Part shown: positions 7,824-15,196 of the stretch, piece after piece
How positions within the stretch are numbered: position 1 is the stretch's first letter
Layout of the letters: every line of letters begins with the position of its first letter
Assembly: GCF_017993425.1 (NCBI RefSeq)
Contig: NZ_JAGOMQ010000034.1
Location: 1-40,522, forward strand
Source of the DNA: Amaricoccus sp.
Lineage (GTDB): Bacteria > Pseudomonadota > Alphaproteobacteria > Rhodobacterales > Rhodobacteraceae
Direction: 5' to 3'
DNA: 40,522 nt
Position numbers and translations under genes: made by a program
The notes under the pieces: model-generated
Database searches by the model: none
What the model saw: only the letters and a program-made list of their open reading frames with translations
What the model was told of the DNA's origin: nothing

Positions 7824-7891
7824 GATGCCAAAAGAATACCAATTGTCCAGAGGGAAGTGCATCCCTTGCGCATTGGCATCAGTTTGGTATT
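7824..7891. promoter_or_regulatory. Divergent operator with mirrored half-sites (probably for the GntR regulator)
   Basis: The 120-bp gap between murQ and the kinase gene holds two mirrored pairs. GATGCCAA (7824-7831) and AATACCAA (7835-7842) lie on the left. Their exact reverse complements TTGGCATC (7873-7880) and TTGGTATT (7884-7891) lie on the right. Each pair is separated by 3 bp. GntR/HutC-family regulators such as NagQ bind TGGT/ACCA-type dyads, and the regulator is encoded just downstream (8761-9531). Binding is inferred. Confidence 0.65.
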
Positions 7892-7893
7892 AT
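7866..7893 (+). promoter_or_regulatory. Likely promoter of the kinase-nagQ-nagB-II-nagA operon
   Basis: TTGCGC (7866-7871) and TATTAT (7888-7893) are spaced by 16 bp, about 25 bp before the ATG at 7919. The right-hand operator half-sites at 7873-7891 fill the spacer and the -10, which would suit repression by a bound regulator. Confidence 0.5.
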
Positions 7894-7918
7894 CCGCAGC
7901 GTCAGGGAGACTCGCTGG

Positions 7919-8764
7919 ATGACGCTCTATCTCGGCATCGACGGGGGAGGCACCGGCTGCCGCGCGGCGGTGGCCGATGCGGACGGCGTTGTGCTGGGCG
8001 AGGGCGCCGGGGGGGCGGCGAACGTGTTCAGCGACCCCGAAGGCGCGCGGGCGAGCGTGGTCGCCGCGGCCGAGGCGGCGCTGGCGGCCTCGGGCGCCGG
8101 CGCGCGCCTCGGCGAGCTGGTGGCCGCGTTGGGGCTCGCCGGGGCGAACGTGCGCGGGCGGGCCGAGCAGCTGGCGGAGGGGCTGCCCTTCGCCCGGGCG
8201 CGGGTGGTGAGCGATGCGCTGATCTCGGCGCGGGGCGCGCTCGGGGCCAGCGACGGCGTGATCGCGGCCATGGGAACGGGGTCGGTCTTCGCGGCGCAGC
8301 GCGGCGGCGCGGTGCGCACCATCGGCGGCTGGGGCTTCCTGCTCGGCGACCAGGCCTCGGGCGCGCGGCTCGGGCGCAGCCTCTGCGAGGCGGCGCTGCT
8401 CGCCCATGACGGGCTGGCGCCGGGCTCAAAGCTTCTCGCCGCCGTGGTCGCGGAGGCGGGCGGGCCGGAGGAGCTGGTCGCCTGGGCGCGTGGCGCGCGG
8501 CCGGCGGATTTCGCGGCCTTCGCCCCGCGGATGATCGCGGCGACGGACGACGACGGCGCGGCGGGGATCCTCGACGCGGCGGTGGCGGACGCCGCCGCGG
8601 CGATCGACCTGCTCCTTGCGCCGGGGCCGGGGGCGGTGTGCTTCCTCGGCGGGCTCGGGCCCTACTACGCGGACCGGCTCGCAACGCGCTACGGCGCGCT
8701 GGTGCGGCCGGCGCGGGGATCGGCGCTCGACGGCGCGCTGGCGCTGGCGCGGGAGCTGGCGTGA
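7919..8764 (+). CDS. BadF/BadG-family sugar kinase (GlcNAc/MurNAc kinase)
   Basis: This 281-residue ASKHA-fold ATPase carries the phosphate-1 motif GIDGGGTGCRAAV at its N-terminus and a second AMGTGSVFAA segment. GWGFLLGDQASGARLG lies near the middle and FLGGLG near the C-terminus. This matches the BadF/BadG/BcrA/BcrD family, which includes GlcNAc kinases and the MurNAc/GlcNAc kinase MurK. It phosphorylates the imported amino sugar at O6 in the cytoplasm. Because murQ lies divergently next to it and needs MurNAc-6-phosphate, a dual GlcNAc/MurNAc substrate range is plausible (inference). The stop overlaps the next gene's GTG start by 4 bp (GTGA), so the two are translationally coupled. Confidence 0.88.
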   Translation: MTLYLGIDGGGTGCRAAVADADGVVLGEGAGGAANVFSDPEGARASVVAAAEAALAASGAGARLGELVAALGLAGANVRGRAEQLAEGLPFARARVVSDALISARGALGASDGVIAAMGTGSVFAAQRGGAVRTIGGWGFLLGDQASGARLGRSLCEAALLAHDGLAPGSKLLAAVVAEAGGPEELVAWARGARPADFAAFAPRMIAATDDDGAAGILDAAVADAAAAIDLLLAPGPGAVCFLGGLGPYYADRLATRYGALVRPARGSALDGALALARELA

Positions 8765-9531
8765 CCGCGCTCTTCGTTCCCGGCGACTTCGCCGACCCGG
8801 GGCGCGGGCCGCTCTACCTCCAGCTCGGCCGGCGCATCGGCGAGGCGATCGCCGCGGGCGCGCTCGCGCCCGGCGATGCGCTGCCGCCGGAGCGGGAGCT
8901 CGCGGCGCTGACGGGGCTCAGCCGCGTCACCGTGCGCAAGGCGGTCGCGGCGCTCGTCGCCTCGGGGCAGCTCGTGCAGCGCCGCGGCTCGGGCACCTTC
9001 GTCGCGCCGCGGCTGGAGAAGGTCGAGCAGTCGCTGTCGCAGCTCACCTCGTTCTCCGAGGACATGGCCCGCCGCGGCAAGGAGGTGCGGTCGGTCTGGC
9101 TGGAGCGCGGCGTCTTCGCCGCCTCGCCGGAGGAGATGATGGCGCTGGCGCTCGCCGCCGGCGAGCGGGTGGCGCGGCTCGACCGGCTGCGCCTCGCCGA
9201 CGGGGTGCCGCTCGCCATCGAGCGGGCGACGCTCGCCGAGGCGAACCTGCCCGATCCGGAGGCGGTCGGCGCCTCGCTCTACGCCGCGCTGCGCGCGCGC
9301 GGCCGGCGGCCGGTGCGGGCGGTGCAGCGCATCTCGGCGGCGAACCTCGGCGAGCGCGACGCGGAGCTGCTCGGGGTCGCCCCGGGGGTGGCGGGGCTCC
9401 GCATCGAGCGCATCTCCTATCTCGACGGCGGCCGCGCGCTCGAGCTCACCCGCTCGGTCTATCGCGGCGACGCCTATGATTTCGTGGCGGAGCTCCGCCT
9501 CGCGCAGGAAGCGGAGAAGAACGACGGATGA
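8761..9531 (+). CDS. GntR-family transcriptional regulator with UTRA domain (NagQ-like)
   Basis: This 256-residue protein has an N-terminal winged helix-turn-helix (about 15-80; LPPERELAALTGLSRVTVRK) followed by a UTRA sensor domain (about 95-245; LRIERISYLDG and a family-typical end). HutC/NagQ-type regulators of this class sense a phosphorylated amino sugar such as GlcN-6-P or GlcNAc-6-P and repress nag operons. The GTG start at 8761 overlaps the kinase stop. Its own stop overlaps the next ATG by 4 bp. Its likely target is the mirrored operator at 7824-7891, which would control both divergent operons. The gene symbol is withheld because NagQ is inferred from context. Confidence 0.9.
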   Translation: MTALFVPGDFADPGRGPLYLQLGRRIGEAIAAGALAPGDALPPERELAALTGLSRVTVRKAVAALVASGQLVQRRGSGTFVAPRLEKVEQSLSQLTSFSEDMARRGKEVRSVWLERGVFAASPEEMMALALAAGERVARLDRLRLADGVPLAIERATLAEANLPDPEAVGASLYAALRARGRRPVRAVQRISAANLGERDAELLGVAPGVAGLRIERISYLDGGRALELTRSVYRGDAYDFVAELRLAQEAEKNDG

Positions 9532-10562
9532 CCGACACGACGACCTTCATGCGGACGGAGGTGGAGGACATCCCCGCCGCCGCGGCCCGGTTCCTCGAGG
9601 GGGCCCGCGACGCGATCGCCGCGGCGGCGAAGGCGCTGCGCAAGCAGGACCCCCGTCTGGTGGCCACGGTGGCGCGCGGCTCGTCCGACCACGCCGCGAC
9701 CTACCTCAAATACGCGATCGAGCTGGAGACCGGGGTGCCGGTCGCCTCCGTGGGGCCCTCGATCGCCTCGATCTACGGGCGCAAGCTCAAGCTGCGCGAC
9801 GCCGCCTGCATCGGGGTGTCGCAGTCGGGCCAGAGCCCCGACATCGTGGCGATGATGGAGGGCGCCCGCGACGGCGGCGCGCTGACCATCGCCATCTCGA
9901 ACGACCCGGATGCGCCGCTGGCCGCCGCGGCGGACCACACGCTGGCGCTCCATGCCGGGCCGGAGCGGAGCGTCGCGGCGACCAAGACCTTCGTGACCTC
10001 GGTCCTCGCAGGGCTGGCGCTCCTCGCCGAGTGGCGCGAGGACGAAGGCCTGCGCGCCGCGGTGGCGGCGGCGCCGGAGGATTTCCGCCGGGCGCTCGGC
10101 TGCGACTGGGCGCCGCTCGCCGACCGGCTGGAGGGGGCCGCCTCGCTCTACGTGCTCGGGCGCGGGCCGGCCTGGGCGATCGCCTCCGAGGTGGCGCTGA
10201 AGTTCAAGGAGACCTGCGGCGTGCAGGCGGCGAGCTATTCCGCCGCCGAGGTGCTGCACGGTCCCTCGGCGATCGTCGGCGCCGGGTTCCCGGTGCTGGC
10301 GCTCGCCGTCGAGGACGCCGCGCTGCCGCAGGTGATCGCCACGGCCGACCGCCTGGCGCGGCAGGGGGCCGACGTGTTCCTGACCGCGAAGGGCGGCGGC
10401 GCCGGCGTGGTCGCGCTGCCCGCCGTGGAGGGGATGCATCCGCTCGTCGCGCCGCTGGCGCTTGCGCCGGCGTTCTATCTCTTCATCGAGGCGCTGGCGC
10501 GGCGTCGGGGCCTCAACCCCGACGCGCCGCCCAACCTGCGCAAGGTGACGGAGACCCGATGA
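9528..10562 (+). CDS. SIS-family glucosamine-6-phosphate deaminase (NagB-II/AgaS type)
   Basis: This 344-residue protein has two SIS domains, like the isomerase half of GlmS. The first carries RGSSDHAATYLKYAIE and SQSGQSPD, followed by SVAATKTFVTSV. The second carries GRGPAWAIASEVALKFKE. The C-terminus NPDAPPNLRKVTETR matches the GlmS/NagB-II tail. It has no glutaminase domain. NagB-II converts GlcN-6-P to fructose-6-P and ammonia, the last step of the pathway before glycolysis. It overlaps both neighbours by 4 bp (ATGA at each junction), so it is tightly coupled to the regulator and to nagA. Confidence 0.9.
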   Translation: MTDTTTFMRTEVEDIPAAAARFLEGARDAIAAAAKALRKQDPRLVATVARGSSDHAATYLKYAIELETGVPVASVGPSIASIYGRKLKLRDAACIGVSQSGQSPDIVAMMEGARDGGALTIAISNDPDAPLAAAADHTLALHAGPERSVAATKTFVTSVLAGLALLAEWREDEGLRAAVAAAPEDFRRALGCDWAPLADRLEGAASLYVLGRGPAWAIASEVALKFKETCGVQAASYSAAEVLHGPSAIVGAGFPVLALAVEDAALPQVIATADRLARQGADVFLTAKGGGAGVVALPAVEGMHPLVAPLALAPAFYLFIEALARRRGLNPDAPPNLRKVTETR

Positions 10563-11722
10563 GCCGCAGGATCTTCACCGGCGCGACCGTCTTCGACGGC
10601 GCGCGCCTGCTGCCGGACCACGCCGTGGCGGCGGAGGACGGCCACATCGCCGCCGTCCTGCCGGCGGGCGAGACGCCGGGCGCGCCGGGCGAGGTCGTGC
10701 GGCTGGCGGGGGGCACGCTCGCGCCGGGCTTCCTCGACCTCCAGGTGAACGGCGGCGACGGGATCATGCTCGACGGCGCCTGCGGGGCGGCCGGGATCGC
10801 CCGCATCTGCGCGGCGCACGGGCGGCTGGGGACGACCGGGCTCCTGCCGACGCTGATCACCGACACGCCCGAGGCGACCGCCGCGGTGATCGCGGCTGGC
10901 GTCGCCGCGGCGGAGCAGGGCGTGCCGGGGTTCCTCGGGCTGCATCTCGAGGGGCCGCATCTCGATCCGCGGCGCAAGGGCGCGCACGACCCGGCGCTGA
11001 TCCGGCCGATGACCGAGGCGGACGTCGCCGCGCTCTCGGACGCCGCCGCGCGGCTGCCGGCGTTGATCGTCACCCTCGCGCCGGCGGCGGCGAGCCCGGC
11101 GCAGGTCGCCCGGCTGGCGGCGGCCGGGGCGATGGTCAGCCTCGGCCACGCCGATTGCACTGCCGCCGAGGCGCGCGCGGCGCTCGACGCCGGGGCGCGG
11201 CTGGTCACGCATCTCTACAACGCCATGAGCCCGCTCGGGCACCGCGAGCCCGGCCTCGTCGGCGCGGCGCTCGACGACGGCCGCGCCAGCGCCGGGCTGA
11301 TCGCCGACGGCGTCCACGTAGCGGTCGAGCCGCTGCGGGTGGCGCTGGCCGCCAAGCGCGGCCCGGGCGCGCTCTTCCTCGTGACGGACGCGATGGCGCC
11401 GGCGGGGACGGCGATGACCGAGTTCCGCCTCGGCGGCCGGCGGATCCTGCGCCGCGACGGCCGGCTGACGCTGGAGGACGGCACGCTGGCGGGGGCCGAC
11501 TGCGACCTTCCCCACTGCATCCGCACCCTAACGGGCGAGGTCGGTCTCGACCTCGCGGCCGCGCTGGCGCTGGCGACGGCCGCGCCGGCCGACGTCCTCG
11601 GCCGGCGCGACCTCGGCCGGCTGGCGCCCGGGGCGCGCGCCGATCTCGTCCATCTCGACGACCGGCTGGCCCTCCGCGGCGTCTGGCGCGGCGGCGAGCC
11701 CCTCGGGCCCGGTCGCGGATAG
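10559..11722 (+). CDS. nagA: N-acetylglucosamine-6-phosphate deacetylase
   Basis: This 387-residue amidohydrolase-fold enzyme removes acetate from GlcNAc-6-P to give GlcN-6-P. Family motifs are in order: APGFLDLQVNGGDG near residue 57, the metal-ligand segment HLEGPHLDPRRKGAHD near 130, LGHADCTAAEA and VTHLYNAMSPL near 200-220, and LVTDAMAPAG near 278 with the catalytic aspartate. The length is usual for NagA. It is the last gene of the plus operon and overlaps the previous stop by ATGA. Its last 195 bp are overlapped on the opposite strand by the long C-terminal frame of the nsrR gene. Confidence 0.93.
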   Translation: MSRRIFTGATVFDGARLLPDHAVAAEDGHIAAVLPAGETPGAPGEVVRLAGGTLAPGFLDLQVNGGDGIMLDGACGAAGIARICAAHGRLGTTGLLPTLITDTPEATAAVIAAGVAAAEQGVPGFLGLHLEGPHLDPRRKGAHDPALIRPMTEADVAALSDAAARLPALIVTLAPAAASPAQVARLAAAGAMVSLGHADCTAAEARAALDAGARLVTHLYNAMSPLGHREPGLVGAALDDGRASAGLIADGVHVAVEPLRVALAAKRGPGALFLVTDAMAPAGTAMTEFRLGGRRILRRDGRLTLEDGTLAGADCDLPHCIRTLTGEVGLDLAAALALATAAPADVLGRRDLGRLAPGARADLVHLDDRLALRGVWRGGEPLGPGRG

Positions 11723-12115
11723 CACGCATTCGGCGAGGGTCATCGCGTCAAGCTCGCGGAAGAAGGCCTCGCGCGCCGAGAAGAGCCGCCCCTTGAGCCG
11801 GCAGCGGGGGGTGAGCGTGCAGGCCCCGCCGTCGTCGCGGAAGCATTCGACGAGCGGCTGGCCCGCCTCGAGGCGGCGCGCCACCGCGCCGATCGAGATG
11901 TCGCCGGCCGGGCGCGCCAGCCGGAAGCCGCCGCCCGCGCCGCGCAACGTCTCGACGTAGCCGGCCCGGGCGAGCGAGCCCACCACCTTGGTCAGGTGGT
12001 GGCGCGACAGGCGCAGCTCCGCGGCGATCGCCTCGGTGGTGAAGATCTGCGCCGGCTCCGCGGCGAGCCGCATCAGCGTCCGCAGGCCGTAGTCGGTGAA
12101 GAGCGTCAGGCGCAT
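11528..12115 (-). CDS. nsrR: Rrf2-family nitric-oxide-sensing repressor (NsrR)
   Basis: The protein begins MRLTLFTDYGLRTLMRLA, typical of NsrR. The winged helix-turn-helix covers residues 1-70. Three cysteines (C91, C99, C105), set in VECF, GACTLTPRC and the following stretch, are placed as in the iron-sulfur site of NsrR. Such proteins lose repression when NO attacks the cluster. I start it at 12115. The frame stays open to 11528, giving 195 residues where NsrR is usually about 140-155. The extra 50 or so residues are Arg/Ala/Pro-rich and antisense to nagA, so they are probably a passive read-through tail. It is divergent from a hemerythrin-like gene, a common NsrR target. Confidence 0.87.
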   Translation of the reverse strand: MRLTLFTDYGLRTLMRLAAEPAQIFTTEAIAAELRLSRHHLTKVVGSLARAGYVETLRGAGGGFRLARPAGDISIGAVARRLEAGQPLVECFRDDGGACTLTPRCRLKGRLFSAREAFFRELDAMTLAECVLSATGPEGLAAAPDAAEGQPVVEMDEIGARPGRQPAEVAPAEDVGRRGRRQRQRGREVETDLAR

Positions 12116-12210
12116 GTGAACGATGTGGCGCAGAAAGCGCTTCCCATCAATCCCTCTTTCGCGCATAAGTGGAATCCTAGATGCGTATTTCGTCTCTTGA
12201 TGGAGGAGCC
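12116..12210. promoter_or_regulatory. Divergent nsrR / hemerythrin promoter region
   Basis: This 95-bp gap, AT-richer than its flanks, must hold both promoters. GATGCGTATTT at 12180-12190 resembles one NsrR half-site (family GATGCATTT). CGCAT (12162-12166) and ATGCG (12181-12185) form a short dyad around it. A strong ribosome site GGAGGAG is at 12202-12208. The exact operator is not certain. Confidence 0.4.
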
Positions 12211-12732
12211 ATGCTCGTCGGCCGATCGGAACCCAATTCCCGGGGCGCGGCGGTCATGGCGGACGGGCTCGATTTCGTCCCGAGCGAGACGCTGATCCGG
12301 CTCGCGCTCTCCCAGCATGCCGCCTTCCGCGCGACGCTGCCGCAGCTCGTCGCGCAGGCCCGCGCGGTCGAGGCGGCGGCGCGGGAGCGTCGGGACGCGC
12401 CGCACGGGGTGGCCGGGCTGCTCGCCGAGCTGGCGTCGAGCCAGGAGGAGCACATGCTGCGGGAGGAGTACTGCATCTTCCCGCTGATGCAGGAGGGTCC
12501 GAGCCCGCGGCTGGCGGCGGGGATCGCCGTCATGCGGGCCGAGCACGACGACAACGTCGAGTTCCTCGTGCGCATGGAGCAGCTTTCGAACGGCTACCGC
12601 GCCCCGGCCGACGCGCCGGAGGAATGCTCCCGGCTCTGCGCGGCGCTGGAGCGGCTCGCCGACGACCTGATCGCCCATATCTACGCCGAGGAGCGGGTGC
12701 TCTTCCCGCGCTACGCCGCTCCCTCCGACTGA
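12211..12732 (+). CDS. Hemerythrin-domain protein (YtfE/RIC-like, NO stress)
   Basis: This 173-residue all-helical protein has a hemerythrin di-iron pattern: H36 in SQHAAF, H81 and E85 in EEHMLREE, H112 in AEHDDN, and H156/E160 in [14 protein letters not shown]. Proteins of this type (YtfE, DnrN, ScdA) repair iron-sulfur clusters or handle NO. The N-terminal ScdA-like cysteine domain of long YtfE proteins is absent. The start at 12211 is preceded by GGAGGAG. It is transcribed away from nsrR and is very likely under its control. Its 3' end overlaps the convergent rimO gene by 22 bp. Whether it acts in cluster repair or as an O2/NO binder is not decided by the sequence. Confidence 0.87.
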   Translation: MLVGRSEPNSRGAAVMADGLDFVPSETLIRLALSQHAAFRATLPQLVAQARAVEAAARERRDAPHGVAGLLAELASSQEEHMLREEYCIFPLMQEGPSPRLAAGIAVMRAEHDDNVEFLVRMEQLSNGYRAPADAPEECSRLCAALERLADDLIAHIYAEERVLFPRYAAPSD

Positions 12733-14132
12733 CCCTGGCGGGCCGGCGGCGCGGCGAGGCGGCCCCAGAGGTCGTAGTCCGCGGCCTCCTCGACCTCGAC
12801 CTGGACGAGGTCTCCGGAGCGCAGCCCCTCGAAGCCCTCGTCGATGAAGAGCGACCCGTCGATCTCCGGCGCGTCGGCCCAGGTGCGGCAGGTCGCGCCC
12901 TCGGCGTCGACCTCGTCGACCAGCGCCTCGAGGGTGCGGCCGACCTTGGCCGCCATCTTCGCGGCGCTGATCGCCTGGGCCTTCTCCATGAAGCGGTCCC
13001 AACGCTCCTGCTTCACCTCGGCGGGCACGTGGTCGGGGAGGGCGTTGGCGCGGGCGCCGGCGACGTTCTCGTACTGGAAGCAGCCGACCCGGTCGAGCCG
13101 GGCCTCGTCGAGCCAGTCCAGGAGGTGCCGGAACTCCGCCTCGGTCTCGCCGGGGAAGCCGACGATGAAGGTCGAGCGCAGCGCGATGTCCGGGCAGGCG
13201 GCGCGCCAGCGGGCGATCTCGTCGAGCGTCCGCGCCGAGGCCGCCGGGCGGGCCATGCGGCGGAGCGTGTCCGGATGCGAGTGCTGGAAGGGGATGTCGA
13301 GATAGGGGAGGACGAGGCCGTCGGCCATCAGCGGGATCAGGTCGCGGACGTGCGGGTAGGGGTAGACGTATTGCAGCCGCACCCAGGCGCCGAGCGCGCC
13401 GAGTTCGCGGGCGAGGTCGACGATGTGGGCGCGGACGTCGCGGTCGCGCCAGGGGGTAGCGTCATGCTTGCGGTCGACGCCGTAGGCGGAGGTGTCCTGG
13501 CTGATGACGATCAGCTCGCGCACCCCGTCCGCGACCAGCTTCTCCGCCTCGCGCAGCACCGCCCGGGCCGGCCGGCTCACCAGCCGGCCGCGCATGTCCG
13601 GAATGATGCAGAACCTGCACTTGTGGTTGCAGCCCTCGGAAATCTTTAGATAGGCGTAGTGCCGCGGCGTCAGCCTGATGCCCGAGGCCGGGATCAGGTC
13701 GACGAACGGATCGGGCGCCGGCGGCGCTGCGTCGTGGACGGCGTCGAGCACCGCCTCGTACTGGTGCGGGCCGGTCACCGCCAGCACGGCGGGATGCGCC
13801 GCGCGGATCGTCTCCGCCTCCGCCCCGAGGCAGCCGGTGACGATGACGCGCCCGTTCGCCGCGATCGCCTCGCCGATCGCCTCGAGGCTCTCGGCCTTGG
13901 CGCTGTCGAGGAAGCCGCAGGTGTTGACGATCACCGCGTCCGCCCCGGCGTAATCGGGCGAGATCGCGTAGCCCTCCGCCCGCAGGCGGGTCAGGATGCG
14001 CTCGCTGTCGACCAGCGCCTTGGGGCAGCCGAGCGAGACCATGCCGATGCGCGGGCCGGGGCCGCGGGGGCCGGGGTCGAGGCGCGGGGCCGGCGCGAGG
14101 TCCGGGCGCAGGTTGGGCGGGTTGAGGCTCAT
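12711..14132 (-). CDS. rimO: Ribosomal protein S12 methylthiotransferase
   Basis: This 473-residue radical-SAM enzyme adds a methylthio group to the conserved aspartate of ribosomal protein S12. The N-terminal MTTase domain has cluster cysteines C36 ([13 protein letters not shown]), C72 (NTCGF) and C101 (VTGCLG). The radical-SAM motif C168-x3-C172-x2-C175 lies in [19 protein letters not shown]-terminal TRAM domain (about 405-465) follows. The start is taken at 14132: there is no ribosome site there, but a -10 element TATACG ends only 8 bp upstream, so the mRNA may be leaderless. It overlaps the hemerythrin gene by 22 bp at the 3' end. Confidence 0.95.
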   Translation of the reverse strand: MSLNPPNLRPDLAPAPRLDPGPRGPGPRIGMVSLGCPKALVDSERILTRLRAEGYAISPDYAGADAVIVNTCGFLDSAKAESLEAIGEAIAANGRVIVTGCLGAEAETIRAAHPAVLAVTGPHQYEAVLDAVHDAAPPAPDPFVDLIPASGIRLTPRHYAYLKISEGCNHKCRFCIIPDMRGRLVSRPARAVLREAEKLVADGVRELIVISQDTSAYGVDRKHDATPWRDRDVRAHIVDLARELGALGAWVRLQYVYPYPHVRDLIPLMADGLVLPYLDIPFQHSHPDTLRRMARPAASARTLDEIARWRAACPDIALRSTFIVGFPGETEAEFRHLLDWLDEARLDRVGCFQYENVAGARANALPDHVPAEVKQERWDRFMEKAQAISAAKMAAKVGRTLEALVDEVDAEGATCRTWADAPEIDGSLFIDEGFEGLRSGDLVQVEVEEAADYDLWGRLAAPPARQGQSEGAA

Positions 14133-14140
14133 GGCGCGCG

Positions 14141-14168
14141 CGTATAGCCGCGGCGCCGGACGTTGGAA
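14141..14168 (-). promoter_or_regulatory. Likely rimO promoter giving a leaderless transcript
   Basis: Read on the minus strand, TTCCAA (14163-14168) and TATACG (14141-14146) are spaced by 16 bp. Only 8 bp separate the -10 from the ATG at 14132, so transcription would begin at or very near the start codon. This is consistent with the missing ribosome site. Confidence 0.45.
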
Positions 14169-14264
14169 AGCGGGCGGATTCCGCAGGAAACCGCGCTTCT
14201 CGCCGGGACGGCGGCCATCCGGTTGGAACGGCGGGAAAAACCCGGGCTGGAACGCGGCTGGCAC

Positions 14265-14581
14265 ACTGCACGACAGTAGAGCCGAAGCCCGGCCGGAAGC
14301 AGGTCGCGACGCCGATGCCAGACGGATTTGACCCGTGGCAAATCCGTCCGCGATCGCCCCTCGGGGGGCGAGCGCGATTCCGCGCTCGCCGGGGCGCTCA
14401 CGGACGGATTGCGCGCTTCCGGAGAAATCTGCGCCCCTCACGGCTTCCGCGCGCAACCGCGCTCCAGCCGTCGGCGCGGCGAAAGCCATGCTTTCGCCTG
14501 TCGCGCCGGGCCTCGCGGGCAAGCCCGCTTCGGTCGCTCGGGGCCTCGTGGAGTCAGCAGGGCAGACAGGTGTCGTGCAGT
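14265..14581 (-). repeat. 317-bp terminal-inverted-repeat element, copy 4 (inverted)
   Basis: Ends ACTGCACGACA (14265-14275) and its reverse complement (14571-14581) bound exactly 317 bp. The inverted ends extend to 14 bp here (14262-14275 and 14571-14584). The core runs opposite to copies 1-3. It groups with copy 3 by its outer segments (for example the CCCTG and GGCCCCGAGCGACC stretch, read minus). The nested palindrome is at 14341-14410. It occupies the rimO/Rid intergenic region. The rest of the gene-free stretch 14133-14815 holds a short direct repeat GGAATCCGGC near 14592-14612 and a T-run, but nothing else I recognise. Confidence 0.85.
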
Positions 14582-14815
14582 GTGGCGGCTGGAATCCGGC
14601 CGGAATCCGGCTTGCCACTTTTTTACGGGCGGTTAACGGCGGCGGCCGCCGTCAGGGCGCCGCCTCCGGCGGGGCTTGCCCGGTCGAGGCGCCGGAGAGG
14701 CTGCGCGACATCGGATGCCGGCGGCCCCCGAGGCGGCCCTCGATCTGCGGCGGCGCATTGCGCGGGCGGGGGCGTCGCCGCTATGTGGGCGCGTCCGCAA
14801 CAGGAGACCGCACCC

Positions 14816-15196
14816 GTGACCCGCCGCCTGATCTCGACCGGATCGCCCTTCGAGGCCGAGTTCGCCTATAGCCGCGCCGTCGTGCAGGGGGACTGGTGCT
14901 TCGTCGCCGGGACCACGGGATACGACTACGTCACGATGTCGATGCCGGAGGACCCGGGGCGGCAGGCGGAGAATGCGCTCGCCACCATCGGCAAGGCGCT
15001 CGCGGAGGCGGGGTTCTCGTTTGCGGACGTGGTGCGGACGGTGATCTATCTCGCGGATCCGGCGGACCATCCGGCGATCGGGCCGGCGCTCAGGGCCGCG
15101 CTCGGGGAGGTGCGGCCGGCGAACTCGACGGTGGTCGCGGCGCTGATCCGGCCGGAGATGAAGGTCGAGATCGAGGTCACGGCGTTCCGCGGCTGA
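14816..15196 (+). CDS. Rid-family (YjgF/UK114) protein
   Basis: This 126-residue protein has the Rid fold: RLISTGSPFEAEFAYSRAV, then WCFVAGTTGYD, the long helix ENALATIGKALAEAG, VVRTVIYLAD, and the closing RPANSTVVAALIRPEMKVEIEVTAF. RidA itself deaminates reactive enamines and imines. The RPANST segment contains an arginine near the usual active-site position, but the exact RidA motif is not preserved, so it may belong to another Rid subfamily. I choose GTG 14816 because AGGAGA lies 8 bp upstream; an in-frame ATG at 14783 would add 11 residues. The 3' end overlaps the MATE gene by 20 bp, tail to tail. Confidence 0.87.
   Translation: MTRRLISTGSPFEAEFAYSRAVVQGDWCFVAGTTGYDYVTMSMPEDPGRQAENALATIGKALAEAGFSFADVVRTVIYLADPADHPAIGPALRAALGEVRPANSTVVAALIRPEMKVEIEVTAFRG

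Noticed and set aside
14592-14640. A T-run and GGAATCCGGC direct repeats as a terminator or promoter.
   Set aside because: The repeats do not form a stable stem directly before the T-run, and the promoter elements are too poor to support.
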